Notes under the pieces: model-generated
Seen by the model: the letters and a program-made list of their open reading frames with translations, nothing else
Databases searched by the model: none
Told to the model about the DNA's origin: nothing
Position numbers and translations under genes: made by a program
Shown: piece by piece, positions 33,194 through 45,239 of the stretch
How positions within the stretch are numbered: the first letter of the stretch is position 1
How the letters are laid out: every line of letters starts with the position of its first letter
NCBI GenBank assembly: GCA_021234155.1
Contig: JAJEKV010000034.1
Location: forward strand, 870,001 to 934,000
DNA: 64,000 nt
Direction: 5' to 3'
Source: Isoetes taiwanensis
Lineage: Eukaryota; Streptophyta; Lycopodiopsida; Isoetales; Isoetaceae

Positions 33194-35780
33194 TATATTC
33201 GCTCATTCGACATAAGGTGCCACGACTTGTACCATGTGGCTTCGTATGAGCCGTTAGATTCATTTTGGTTTGCTATCCTAATGCATTGTTTTTACTTGGA
33301 TCCTCATATGGTTTGCTACGACTGGCCTTTTTTTTTATGAGAAAATTTTGAAAGCGCATAAGTTGGGTTATTAATATGCATGGGGTGCCATGTGTTCGGT
33401 TTTGGTCATTTTGCCATAATCATGTCTTTGTCTGTCCAACTCCTATATCCACATTTCATGATGTCATTTGTCTATAGATATTGTTCGCATGAATTAGGTA
33501 CATACGGGTTGTTGGTTATGTTAGCCTCTAGGCCAGGGAGATCTCTCCACATAAGCGTCTATTGCAAGTTATTTGTTTGGTTGGGGCTTTTGATCAGGAT
33601 GCTAAGAGATAGGTGATGAGGTGTTCTCTCTGGTTATGTTACACGTGTTCATATGAGGTTAGATTTTACATACATCTTTATTACGTTGGCTAGTTAGTTA
33701 CGTTTCTTTATATTTGTGGTTGTTGGGTTAGTCCCAGTTGGCCAACTAGTGGCTTCTATTGTTCATTGTCTTTGAGTTTTACTATTGATTCCTTCCTCTC
33801 CGGTCTTGTTTAGCCACCCATTTTTCCATATTTACTTCCTGTTTGTCCCATCTACCTATTTGGCTCCAGTTCTTGTTATTTGCTCCTTTCGACATATGCC
33901 ATACAAGTTCATTTGACTTTCTCGTTTGATTACCTATCCGAGTTAACGTTAGTTCTCTTTGCAGTTGCTTCATCCTACTCGGGTTGCATTGTTTGTTCTA
34001 TTGCTTCATTCATTCTTTGTCTCATTACCGCTGGTCACTCGACTGCTCTTGGCTTCTAGTTGAGTTCTCATTGTTGCCTCTATCTAACCTTTCATCCCTA
34101 TTTCGTTGGTCTCTTTACCCACTCCATCGATTCCATTTTGCTCACTCTAATTTAACTACACATGCTTTGTTTTTCTATTTCTTCATGTTGCTCTTTGATT
34201 TTACATTGTAGATTCTCTATTTTTTTGGCCACCATGGTTGTTCCATTTATTGTTTATTTTGTTCCATTCGCCTTATCTGCTCTGCTCATCCTCCTTATCC
34301 TGGGTTCATCTTTTTGGTTCCTTCAAACTTCGTTGTCTCCATTCGATTTTCTTGTTCCATGTTCTCCATTAACTCTTTATCTGTGTATTTTATTTCATGG
34401 TTTTGGTTGTTTTTCTCCCAACAATTCCTTTTCAATCTTTCACTGCATTGTTTTATTTGTTCTTTTTATGCATTTTGGTGTTCTGGTACTCTAGCACAAT
34501 TCCCTTTCTATCTTTCACTACATTGTTCCATTGGTTCATTTTATGTTTTTCGTTTTCCAGTGCTCTAGCACTCGTTACTTGCCCCATCTGCCTTCTTAAT
34601 TGCGTTATTCTATTTATCTTTGTTATCCCATTACTTCTTTTTGCACTCCATTATTCTGGTATTTTGTCTCTCCTTCCTTGCTCCTCTTTCTGTGTCCTTC
34701 CACTTGCTCCATGTTCTCCATCAACTCCTTATCTATGCATTCTAACTCCTTATCTGTGCATTTTGTTTCATTTGCTGCATTGACCTTAGGTTGACATATG
34801 TGATATCAGGACCATTCTCAAAATATCATTTCTTTATTTCATTGTGGCTGCATTGTTTCCTTCTTTGAGTTCCTTCGGCTTGTTGTTCCGTTTAACTTGG
34901 TTGATGTTATTCTCCTTTAGTCTAGTTGCATCATTTTATCTTTGATTCTTTATCTCTGGCTCCTTTTCTATTGCTGGTGAGGTTAGTTCGGGTTATAATA
35001 TCTTTTGCTCGTGTGGTGTTTTCTGATTCAGTATTCATTTAAGATCTTTACGTTGTTGACGTCGTCATGGCCGTGTCTGTTGTTCCTATGACTTCATTAC
35101 CCTATTGCGGGTTATATTGTGTCCTTTTTTATGTTCCTTTGCTTTGTTCCTTTGGTCCCTCCATTTTATGCACCCATGGATCAGATTCCAGCTTTACTTG
35201 CTCATTCGACTTTTTCATTGCTCCTTTGTCTCTGTCTTTTTCTTTCCCTATTTTCTTGGGTTTCCACTTCCTTCCATTTTACTCTGCTTGTTTTGGTTGC
35301 CCTTTTTGCTCTCACCAAGCCATCCCTTCCAGTACTCTGGAAATATTGCTTGCCCTTTCTGCCTCATTTGTCCTGATGCTCTCTTATCTTTATTGTCTCG
35401 TTATCCCTTTGTATCTCTATGATCTCATCTTTCTGTTGATGTCTTGTATTCTAGCCATCCTGCTCTGGATTTCATCTGTTCTCTAGATGGGTACTCTTGC
35501 ATGAAAGTTTGCTTGAATCTGTTATGCATGAATGATATAGGTTGGGTATTTTCGTCTTTGCTTTCAGAAGCATTTTGTCGTTAGGTATTCTATGTAGTTC
35601 GTTGGTACGTTGATTCTACAATTTCGTTTTCTGTGCTTTGGTTGTGGCCGTAGTTGTCCCGGGGTTTCTTGTGCTCCTTTCCCTCCGCTTGCGTTGGCAT
35701 CCCGCCTCGTCTCCCATAGTCTCGACCTGTGAGAGGAGTTTGGAGGTAGGTTCCTCTTTGTGTCAGATGTTGTTTACAAG
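33194..35780. other. Pyrimidine-rich, gene-free tract
   Basis: The plus strand is strongly T/C-rich over roughly 33.7-35.5 kb, with few A and G. ORFs here translate to Phe/Leu/Ser/Cys-rich peptides in all three plus frames, which is what such composition gives by chance. No conserved motif seen. Confidence 0.6.
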
Positions 35781-35782
35781 GA

Positions 35783-35845
35783 CCTTTCCCTAGAATGCCA
35801 TGGTTCTCTTTTTATAAAGAAGAGAACAACCATTCTAGGGAAAGG
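35783..35845. repeat. Near-perfect hairpin
   Basis: CCTTTCCCTAGAATG...GGTTCTCTTT pairs with AGAGAACAACCATTCTAGGGAAAGG around a loop of about 10 bases. The stem is roughly 25-28 bp with one small internal bulge. Could be a tiny MITE-like foldback or a miRNA-type precursor stem; no evidence separates these. Confidence 0.75.
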
Positions 35846-36048
35846 GCCAGTTTTGGATCCGCTCTTTCTGTGGCATGTGCTTTCTATAGCGCGGGCTCTC
35901 GTTTTGGCTTTGTCATCTATATATACTCCGTTGCTTGCTTCTTTCCTTCATCGGTGTTTCCTCTGAGCTGGATTCTTTGTTGTGCGGAGTCCCCCTCCCC
36001 TCCCCGATATCTGAGTTGGGCTTTACATTGGTTGTTCCACTCTACTAG

Positions 36049-37568
36049 TGTGACGTCCCCTACTCGTATACGGTGCACTCACCGTATACAAACAGGAGTT
36101 CATCCCCCATACCAGCTCCATGCCGATACAGGGCCCTCCACATAACACTGCAACCGTAACGGGTTCCAGCGGGAAGAGTGAAGGGGTCATTTTACCCCGT
36201 CTCCCTCAGGGCCTACCTAGCTGTGGAAGCGTAAACATACATGTCAGTATACAAGAGCAACATATTCCCACCTCGAGGGGTGGTACATCACATCTGCACA
36301 GACAATGATCAGCACAATGCATATGGAAAATCCTACCCGAGGCTCAGACTCGAAAGGACGACTGACGGCTTGGGTCTCCAGAGTTCCTTGCAGACAGAAT
36401 CATGACAATGGATTGGGCTGGCATAAGAACATGGCATTGGGTTGTCCACTCCATCCGCCCCTCCTGTGCACACTTTGCAGAATAGGTTGAAAAGTGTTGG
36501 GACTTGACTGTAGCCCTCCGGAGGCATAGCCAAAGGGGCTATTCCTGGGTTGCATCTCCCCAGTTCCGATGGGGCAGGTAGGGATCACTCCCACCAGAGA
36601 TCTCCATGCCGACTCAAACCCAATGGAAAGTGAACGCCACTTCACGGGTGTCGAGCCCATGCCTTGCCCGCACTCAGTGGCAAGCCATTAGACCTAGTCA
36701 CAATGATCCCCGGTAGACTTTACACACCAGAGGGATCGTTCAAGAGTCGGAACACGAATCTCCTTCTTAGCCAGTCTGGCCCCTTCACCCACAACCAGAT
36801 GTGGTTCTTGTACACAGGCCGAATCTACAGTGTGCTAGAGAGGCTAATCTAGGAGCATCTACTACCAAGCTTTAGGTCTCTACCCCCCCTTCCCAATACA
36901 AGGAGTTCATAGAGATACATCATCCATATACATCACAGAAGAACTAAAGAACTAGATCTATTCTATATCATAGAGTTAGGTTCTTTAGTTAGAGTCTGAT
37001 ATCTAGAGATCTAGAGGGCTGCTATGGGCAATTTAATAGGCTAAACCTACTGATTCTATGACTAAAAGAGGGTTTAGGCTATTACATTGACCAAATACCT
37101 GATCCTTGAGTTGCTCCTCCTGACCTGAGACCATCCTGCTGAACTGCTCGAATCAAGGGAAACTAATGGTGCAATTCTCTTAGACAGAGTCTGGGAGGCG
37201 GTTTTGGCTCTTGGGGCAGCCAAAACAGAGCTCTAGGGCAAGTTAGGGTTTCCCCTCCTAAATAGACAAGGGGTTGGGCTAGGGTTTCCAATTATCCCCT
37301 TTAGGCATGTGGGATAATTGGGAATGGGCCCACTTGCCTTTAATGGCTAGGTGGCAAAATGTGCCCACATGGAAAGGTGTGCACCTTAATAAATGTGCAC
37401 ATTGGTAAATGTGCACATTAATGACCAATGCACATACCTTGCGAGTTGCCCCCTAGGGGCTACTAGCCTGGCTACACGTCGGCGTACACGTCAGTCGGGG
37501 TGGCGTGTACGCGTGACGAGGCAGTACAGTATACGTCCTGGGACCGTGTACTGTGCTGGAACGTCACA
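36049..37568. mobile_element. Solo LTR, 1520 bp
   Basis: Starts TGTGACGTCCCC and ends GGAACGTCACA, so it has the TG...CA ends of an LTR with an 8-bp inverted terminal TGTGACGT/ACGTCACA. It is flanked by a perfect 5-bp target duplication ACTAG (36044-36048 and 37569-37573). No primer-binding site, polypurine tract or pol sequence adjoins it, so it is a solo LTR left by recombination between the two LTRs of a full element. Its lack of open frames and length fit a Ty3/gypsy or copia LTR; the superfamily cannot be assigned. Confidence 0.85.
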
Positions 37569-37573
37569 ACTAG

Positions 37574-38600
37574 GGCCAATTATTTTGGGCGGCTCTTGGG
37601 GACATTTTGGCGGTCGGGCCTGGTGTATCTCTATATGTCTCTAGATATCTCTGTATGTGTTTCTCTCTATCTCGACGTAGCAATGTAGCTTCCGATGATT
37701 CTTGATTACTTCTCGATCATGTTTGTATATTCTCTCTTGTGTATATTTTCTCTCTTGTTCTCTTTTCCCGTGGGATTTTCTCTCGGAATGTTTTTCATTG
37801 GTCGTGCTTTTACTCCCTCTCTCTCCCCCAGCATAGCACTTGTCGCTTCTGGGTAGGCTCCAAAGGGTTCTTCTATTGGATGTGCCTATTTTATCTTCCT
37901 GGTGTTGCTTTGTGGCTTACAGAGGGCACTGAGGGAAGACCCCGCGATCGGGCCTATCTATATATTTTCTCTCTACCTCGGCGTAGCGATGTCGCTTCCG
38001 AGAATACTCTATAATTTCTCTATTTTGCGCCTTTCGAGCATGATGCATGCTTGGCCATAGGGCTCCTAACCTTTTCATGTTAACCATCTGCGTGATTGTG
38101 TTTTGCAGTTCGGCGCAATTCTCTTTCTTGACATTGAGGTGGTAGCCGATTATCAACGGTTCCGAGGTGGTTGCAGTTACAGTTTTTACTTCTACCCCAT
38201 CTTGTTGGGGTGGGGGTTGGGAGTCAACATTTGAGGAGTTGCGGGCCGAGGTACAGCTTTGGTCTACTCAATTCTGACTTGGACAGATTTTGGATGCGGT
38301 CTTGGGTTCGGGAACTTTGTGGGTCGTGGGCCTAGTTATATGTTTTGAGCCTAGTTATATGGCTGAGATCATTGTTGGATTTTTTTCACTCATATTCACT
38401 CATGTTGGGGCCTCATTGTGAGTATCCCTGTGGGTCGTTGTATTTCTATTCATTCAACTCAATGGAACTCCACTTCACAACTTATCTCTACATATGTAAT
38501 CTATATTGTTGTTTTCCTTTTTTCTTTTTTGTTCCCTTGAAAAGTTTCTGGGCCGCAATCTAAATTCATTATTAAATGACACCTGTCTTTGGATTTAAAG
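37574..38600. other. No gene; short internal repeats
   Basis: T-rich. The motif 'TCTCTCTATCTCGACGTAGCAATGTAGCTTCCGA' at ~37661 recurs with changes at ~37970 ('TCTCTCTACCTCGGCGTAGCGATGTCGCTTCCGA'). 'GGGCCTAGTTATATG' is duplicated at 38329-38360. Confidence 0.5.
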
Positions 38601-39089
38601 AATGCATCTGTGCCATTCAAAATATCCTGCGCCATTCACCATCCGGACTTCCGCCTTCGCTTCCAAGCTTCAAGTTTTTGTTGAAATGAGGCATTGTGGC
38701 ATTCCGGTAAGAGCTTTGTTTGAGAGCTTTATTCTGGCAATTCACTGTTGTTGCCGAGGTAAAGATCGAATCCGCCATGCCCTAACTCTGTAGTTGCAGA
38801 GGTACTTCCGTTTGCATTCATTTCAGTGTAGTCAACCGAGGATCCAGGCAATGAACGCTTCAGACGGTGCTAATCATCTGGGCCGCAATCTTAGCGGCCA
38901 CGTTTTCTTCTGGAACATCTCGTGTGTCAAAGCTTTGAATCCTGGCAGCGGCAGCATGAAAACGATTTCGTACTTTGATTTGTAGTCCGGCTGTGGTGTT
39001 CTCCAGTCTTTGCCGCGATCTTTGAAGAAGCGCTTTCAGGTAAAATTGCACCTAAAGCCCCTCTTTTTGTGAATCTTTTTAGAATACCG

Positions 39090-39675
39090 TTGGCGCAGAG
39101 GATGAATCAATGCCTCTTGGGTATGCTGCTCCTGGACTAGACAGTTTTAAAAATTTATCTAGTGGGTACGTTGATGGCAAAGAAAATGGTATTAATTATG
39201 CAAGAATAGCAGATATAAAGCCACGTTCGATTAAGACCTTGGATAAGAGATCTTTCCATGACTTATTTTCTATAGCATTCTCACCCATTTTGTCTAATTA
39301 TGCTGCAGAACATGATGGCACTCATTACTCCAACTGTTTCTAGAGCGAGCCTTTGCATATGCATGGGGAAATATTTGACGGTCTCCATTTTTTGGAGGCA
39401 AATCAGTTTGTGGCACAATTATAGCCAGGGATCAATTTGAAGAATTATAAATCTATAACCAGGTTAGTGTTTTGTTTTGGAAATAAAATGCAACATTTTA
39501 TTGTCTTTTCCTTTCTCTTTTTTTCTTGCCAACTGAATCTCTCATGTTCTTTTTAGGCGTTTTCCAGAGATTTTGTTCCAAGTGGTTTTGGCATGATTAA
39601 TGAGCAAAACATTGTGAAGAAGTTTCTACTAAAAACGTTGCAATCTACAGGCTTGGGAAAACAAGATTGATTGTT
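39090..39675 (+). pseudogene. Decayed multi-exon gene, identity unknown
   Basis: A 77-codon frame at 39110-39343 ('MPLGYAAPGLDSFKNLSSGY' ...) is followed in shifted frames by 'ERAFAYAWGNI', stop, 'RSPFFGGKSVCGTIIARDQF', then 'EEL', stop, 'IYNQ'. A candidate donor (CAG/GTTAGT) lies at ~39464. A pyrimidine-rich stretch ending 'CTTTTTAG' then leads into an exon at ~39557 ('AFSRDFVPSGFGMINEQNIV', 'KKFLLKTLQSTGLGKQD', stop). The protein-like composition and well-placed splice signals say this was a gene. In-frame stops and a frameshift say it is dead. I do not recognise the family. Confidence 0.5.
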
Positions 39676-39679
39676 TTAT

Positions 39680-40246
39680 ACTTGGTAGAGGGAGCACTGC
39701 CTGCCAATTTCAAGGTAATTGCATGATCCAATCTACAACAATGACTCTATGATGGCAGATTTTGAGGAGAGTCCAGTTGGCAGAGTGGCGCCTGTTGATT
39801 GGGGAATCCGATGGATCGTACTATTGTGCGCTTATGTGAAATTAATAGGAGATGTGCAAATGTTATGTTCAAGCTTGGAAATAGGGGCAAAGAATTGATT
39901 GAAAGACCTGAAAAATGTCTACATGCTTTAACTTATGAATTGAGATCATACTTCTGGCTGGGAGCATCATAATTCATAAGGAGGAATGAGATTCATTATT
40001 ACTCTCTGTATTTTCAAAACGATTTGGTAGCTTCGCAACCCTCCTTTGTGCAGGTGGCTGTTACAGAAGAATGGTAAAATGATAAAATGGTAAGGTTCCT
40101 GTATGAATTTATTATTGCATTGTTACAGGGTATTTATGAATATACAAATGAAATTCAAGCTCCTTTCTTCATGGCTTTTCGATGTGCAAAAATTATGCTC
40201 AAACCTAAAAATTGAGGCAAAAAATTGACAATCATTTGCATTCTTT
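39680..40246. other. No gene; downstream of decayed gene
   Basis: Possibly intron or further decayed exon sequence. A block at ~39850-39970 ('gatgtgcaaa...attgagatcatacttct') is similar to 40180-40275. Confidence 0.4.
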
Positions 40247-40384
40247 AAGTTATCACTTGATATCATACTTCTTGCTACATTTCTAGCAACTTAATAACAT
40301 ATATAGGTATTAGAAAAGTTATCACTTAATATCATACTTCTTGCTACATTTCTAGCAACTTAACAACATATATAGGTATTAGAA
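40247..40384. repeat. 69-bp tandem duplication
   Basis: Two adjacent 69-bp copies (AAGTTATCACTTGATATC... and AAGTTATCACTTAATATC...) with two or three differences. Confidence 0.9.
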
Positions 40385-41005
40385 AGCAGAGTACTCTCTA
40401 ATTGGATTTGGACGTGGTCTCGCTGTCCAGAGTTTGCTGCTCAAAATGTTGGCTCTCCATTGAGTGGGTAACATAATTTTGATAGCTTCAGTTTGGAGAT
40501 TGAAGATCAAATCACTGTGGAGAAGTTTGAGAGCATCTGTCGCTATTTGTTACTTACTACAGATATCCAAGAGTCAGTTTATGGATTTCTCAGCCTTTGT
40601 TGCTAAAATAAATTACGTTCCTGACAGTGTGGTGGGGGTACTACTCTAATGTTTTATTTATTATATAAGATGGCACGTCATTAAGATCTTGATACATCTG
40701 TGCCATAATATTGTCATCGTTCTATCTTGAGCTAGGTAGAACTATAAATTAGGGATTTTTTTGTGGCATTATATTTTGACTTATGTTGATGAGGCAACCC
40801 ATGCGTCTTCCACAACAAACTCTCTGACTCGTGGCACCATCACTCGGGTCACCAATAGAAAACATTAATCATGCCACCAATAGCTAACATAACAAACATT
40901 AATTTAAATGTATCTAATACCTTCTTTTACAATGGCTTAAATTAGAACAAAATTCAAATGTTCACATGTACACCAAGAAGTGAGTCAGTTGGGAAGAGAA
41001 ATGTT

Positions 41006-41027
41006 CGCGGCGGCCTTGGCCGCCGCG
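41006..41027. repeat. Perfect 22-bp GC palindrome
   Basis: CGCGGCGGCC TT GGCCGCCGCG, in otherwise AT-rich DNA. It lies ~50 bp outside the poly(T) end of the next element. Confidence 0.85.
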
Positions 41028-41074
41028 ATAAATTTCTTGTAGGTCAAAAATAGAAACACACGTAAAGACTAACA

Positions 41075-42345
41075 TTTTTTTTTTTTTTTTTGAAGGTAAG
41101 ACAAATTTATATTCAAATAGGAAGAATTACAACAGAAAGATTCCGCAAGGATCAAATAACCTTGAAGTACAGAGGATCCCTTGTGGATCAAACATAATAT
41201 TTGAAGCTTGGTACTCATAATTTTTTCTCAACCTCTTCTTCCAACTAACTAGTACTACAGGATCAGAATCAACATCTTTCCAGCTAGAGGAATACTACAG
41301 GAGACAAATATAAATTTTCCTCAAGCTACGAATATACCTTGAATGCTCTATGAACCACCTCTTGCAAGAGTAGAGACGAACAGAGAAAGGCATGAAGAAA
41401 ACATGAGCAATCTCCCGCATTGATCAAGGAAGCTAACACAGCTCCAAATAACCCATTCTGCAAATTAATCAATACTGATTGTACCAGGAAAGATGCTGCA
41501 TTGTCAGGATATATGCAGTCGGCCTAGAATAAATGTAGCCATCAGAAATGCTGCATTGTCGGGATATGAAGCAGTCAGCCTGTACTAGACCCCAAAGCCC
41601 AGCTACCAAACTCCTCCCTAAAGTCCGGCTCAAGATATATAAGCTTCATCCTGCTTAAAAGAATTCCCTAGCTCGGCATCTCAAACATTCAAACAGACCA
41701 ATCCTGCACTGAAGATCCCTAGCTCCGCAATCAGACCCAGTTCCGATCTCATCAAAAAATCTGAAGAGTCAGGCTAATCTATTCTTATTCTTTTTCAAGA
41801 AACAACTCTACACCTTTCCGCTAGTAGGAAAGAGCAAGAGGAAGGGAAAGGCTTCTGGCATTACAGACCTGAGGAAAGAATAAAGCTGCCAATTAACTAG
41901 AAATTTGAAGCATCTTCTCTCATAGCCCTGCATCTTAATTACTCAACCTTATAGGCAATCTGAGCCATTTCGGTGTGCATCCACAAAGGAAAACGGCCAG
42001 CCCAGCCCCAAAAAATTTATGCCTTTCAAGAAAGGGCAAGAACGAATGGGCTGCTGGCCAGACTAATCTCTGTTTGAAAACACAATGCTTACCTAGACCG
42101 AAAGCATCAGAGTAAAGATCCACGTTAGTGGATAATCTGAGAAGGCTGGAGAGGCCGCCATTAAGAAACTCCAAGAAAACCAGAAAACAGAGGCAGATGG
42201 AGGAAGAATCTGAAAAACCGAGATGCCAAAACCCTTGTGCTAGCCATTAGATCTGGAAATAGAAGAAATTTGCAGCCACTGCAGTGCCGATAGCAGGGAT
42301 TAGGGGCGGCCCCTTTCCCTGCCGCCGCCCTAGCCGTGAAGGCGC
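41075..42345 (-). mobile_element. Candidate poly(A)-tailed retroelement
   Basis: On the minus strand a run of 17 A follows sequence ending '...CTTACCTTC'. The plus strand reads poly(T) then GAAGGTAAGACAAATTTAT, resembling the 3' ends of the two LINEs in this window (poly(T) then GAAGGACGA). The body has short minus-strand frames ('SWKKRLRKNYEYQASNIMF', 'MASTRVLASRFFRFFLHLPL') and a GC-rich 5' end ('GGCGCCTTCACGGCTAGGGC') near 42345. No RT motif is visible and no target duplication was found, so the 5' limit and class are uncertain. Confidence 0.4.
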
Positions 42346-43735
42346 CAAGAAACCATCTTTTTGTCAATCCCGTTCCAGTTGGTGAATTCAGATTAACATT
42401 ATTATTAAAAATCTGTAGTGGACTTATAATAGATGGTAAAAGGTTGCTTACAAATGCACGTTGTGTTGAAAATAGCACGGGAGTGATGGTGCAACTTTCT
42501 CTCATATTGTTCAACATATGATTTTGACAATCTATATTCATCCCTTTCCTGCTCCCCTTCAAAATTGTAATGTGTTGTTTTGTATCATTCTTTCTTTCTT
42601 TCTTTCTGTATATTCTCAGTTTGCAAGTCACCATCTGAACAGTTTATCCCTAAGGGGCATTAATATTTAAGAACCCAGCTTCACTCATTTCACCCCATGG
42701 ATGATGTTAGGCACATATTATATCGATTTAATGAACACCACATATGGTAGGAAGTAACATGAAGTCATTTCTTTGCGATAATCAAATAATGATTTTTCAA
42801 AGGTTCATTAAGCATTCTCGTGGTTTGCAACATCATCTATCTCTACAATAATTTATCATTAGCGTTGGAGTTTATTTGTACGAACAATACTTTATCTCCC
42901 TTTCTCAACCTTTACAATCTGATCTTATTGAGCGGCATCTCACCCTACTAACATTCACCAATAGTTACAGCATTTGAGTAACACATCATTGTATCCTTTA
43001 GACTAATCGAGCTCACGAAATACAAATCAAAGTTATGTATTGTTTGTTTCACGAACCATTTCTACAATGGTCCTTACTTTTTCTAATATCACAAATTTGA
43101 CAACCTCACACTCAGTATTTATAAACAACTTCAATTCTTACATGCTTCATTCTGGCCACTTAAAATTGCATGCTTGCTTTCGTCCCCCCCTTGCTTCATT
43201 TTGAATGGGGACATCTAGTGTTGGCCTTCATAGGTATATGTTATTAGAGAAATGCTTACATTTGTTGCAATTACAAGCTATGACCCTTGGTCATCTTAAC
43301 ATTTTGCAATTCATCTCTACCTTCATTATTGTAAGTCAACTACACAATGCATTAAACGCCCATGCTTAACTTTTTAAGGCTCATATGATGAGCTAACCAT
43401 TACTCTATCATGCAAAGAGGTAGTGGTATTGCTTCTTCCAATGGATTTTAGTCATAATAGTGTTCCATACTTCCTCTAATTTAGAACTATGTATGTGTTG
43501 ACTACACATTGGATCTGTTCTCTTCCATAAACACAAAGTCAAAGACCAACCTTAAAGCCTAAGCTCTATGCAATCCTTTCTATCCATTCTACCATCTGCA
43601 CTCCATTATGTACAAACTCTTTAGTCCATTTACAAACTCCCTTATATATGCCCATTTCAAATGTCCAGACTAATGCCTGACATCGTCAAGCACACGTTTC
43701 TAGTCGATCATTATATAAAACACAAGTCTAATAAT
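42346..43735. other. No gene seen
   Basis: AT-rich intergenic DNA. A short plus-strand ORF (42336-42521) and others show no features. Confidence 0.5.
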
Positions 43736-43739
43736 GCTT

Positions 43740-44140
43740 TCCAATGCCAACATTGATAGATTTAGGGAGCAAAATTGTGAAGCTGATGCATTGTGCAGAA
43801 GTGTCCTACTCGAGCATTTGGCTGAGGTAGCAATTCAAGAAGAAGACTTGGAGAGAGATGATCTGCAACAACTCTATCCTATCTTGGTAATCAATGCAAG
43901 TGAGGAAAAATAGGTAAAAGAGGTAAAAGTGAATAAGAAAGATCAAGATAGAGTTTTACATGTTGGGAATTTGTTCAAAGAAGATGATGAGTCATTTGTC
44001 ACTAAGTTTTTCGATGAATGGAAAGATGTATTTGTTGGGACTACAATGAACTGGTTGGTGTTGATAAAGGAGTGTGTGAGTTTGAAATAAAGATCAAGGA
44101 AGGCATGAAACCTGTTGTTCAAAAGCTTAGGAGAATGAAT
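43740..44140 (+). pseudogene. Ty3/gypsy polyprotein fragment
   Basis: After a frame change near 44032, the plus strand encodes 'DEWKDVFV' followed by 'WDYNELVGVDKGVCEFEIKI' and 'KEGMKPVVQKLRRMN'. This is the conserved segment between protease and reverse transcriptase of Ty3/gypsy elements (typical form EFxDVFAWxYxDL...HxIxxxxGxKPVxQRxRRM). Upstream, 'NCEADALCRSVLLEHLAE' may belong to the same element. No RT core follows, so it is a truncated relic. Confidence 0.65.
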
Positions 44141-44149
44141 ACATCTTTG

Positions 44150-44520
44150 CTTCCCATAAATAACCACAACTAAAAAGTTCAATTTTGTTTTGCCTTTGTG
44201 TTCCCATTGTCTACGACTTCTCTCACGCAAGCTTAGTTAATTCAATTCTCTTGTAGCCGCAACAGAGCTACTTTTCGACAATCTCCCCTCTTCATCCCTG
44301 TAGAAGCCCTCCCACGTTCTTCTTTATAAAATTCATGGCAATAGTAATGGTCACTAAATTCTCGTTTCTTACCCGAAGACCCTTCGTTTGCAGCTGCTCC
44401 ATTGGCCTTCACTTTGAAACTTGGCAATCGAGTTAAATTCTGTTGTTAGTCGATGTTTGAAGTTGGTCAATGTTTGATACTGTGTTCGTTGCATCCTTCT
44501 AAAAAGTTGTCGCACCTTTA
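44150..44520. other. No supported gene
   Basis: Minus-strand frames here (44242-44427, 43943-44230) are lysine/arginine-rich and unrecognised; they may belong to the gypsy relic or be chance. Confidence 0.35.
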
Positions 44521-44930
44521 AAAAAAAGTTGTGTTGGCCTTTTAAAAAAAAGAATGCCTTTGCCTATTTTAGATTGCACATTTTTCTTGTTTATAAAGCA
44601 CGCAATATTGTGGTGGCATTTTAAAAAATAAAGTGCCTTCATCCACCTTTCTTTGTTATTTATCTTTAGTGACTTGGATATTTTCTCTTAAAACAACGAT
44701 TTGCCACAAAAATCTCTCTTTTTTATTAAAAATTTTGTGTTGGCCTTTTAAAAATAGAGGCATTTGCCTATTTTAGATTACACTTTTTCCTTATATGGTG
44801 GCCTTTTAAAAATAAAAGGCCTTCATCTACCTTTTGTTTCTTTTTTCTTTAGTGACGTACATATTTTTTCTTCTAACAGTGGTTTGCCATAAAAAACTCC
44901 CTTTCTTTTATTAAAGCTTTTTTCTCCAAC
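44521..44930. repeat. ~207-bp tandem repeat, two copies
   Basis: 'GTGTTGGCCTTTTAAAAA...TTTGCCTATTTTAGATT.CAC' begins at 44530 and again at 44737. Each is followed by 'GGTGGC.TTTTAAAAA.AAA..GCCTTCATC.ACCTTT' and 'TCTTTAGTGAC'. Confidence 0.85.
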
Positions 44931-45239
44931 AAAAAATTTTGAAAAAGGCATTTACAAATATTATTGGTTGTCTATCCATCATTTAGAAACTATTTACAGT
45001 ATTTAAATGCTATATTGCTCAGGCAAAAATGTTCTAGTTATGTGCTGGATATATTTTGTTATCATGTATATTAGCATTATGAGCTCAAACCCCATAGATT
45101 TGTTTCACAATCTTAACAAATACAAGAAAATTGTAAATTCATACAGTGATAGGTTGAATAACCATTTTTTCTTATTAAAATGCAGTTAACATGTGCATTG
45201 TGCATGATTTCTACTACTAAGCACGATTCGTATAATGTA

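Noticed and set aside
34162-35486. Overlapping hydrophobic ORFs resembling membrane proteins
   Set aside because: Phe/Leu-rich peptides occur in all three plus frames of a pyrimidine-rich tract and overlap each other; composition artefact.
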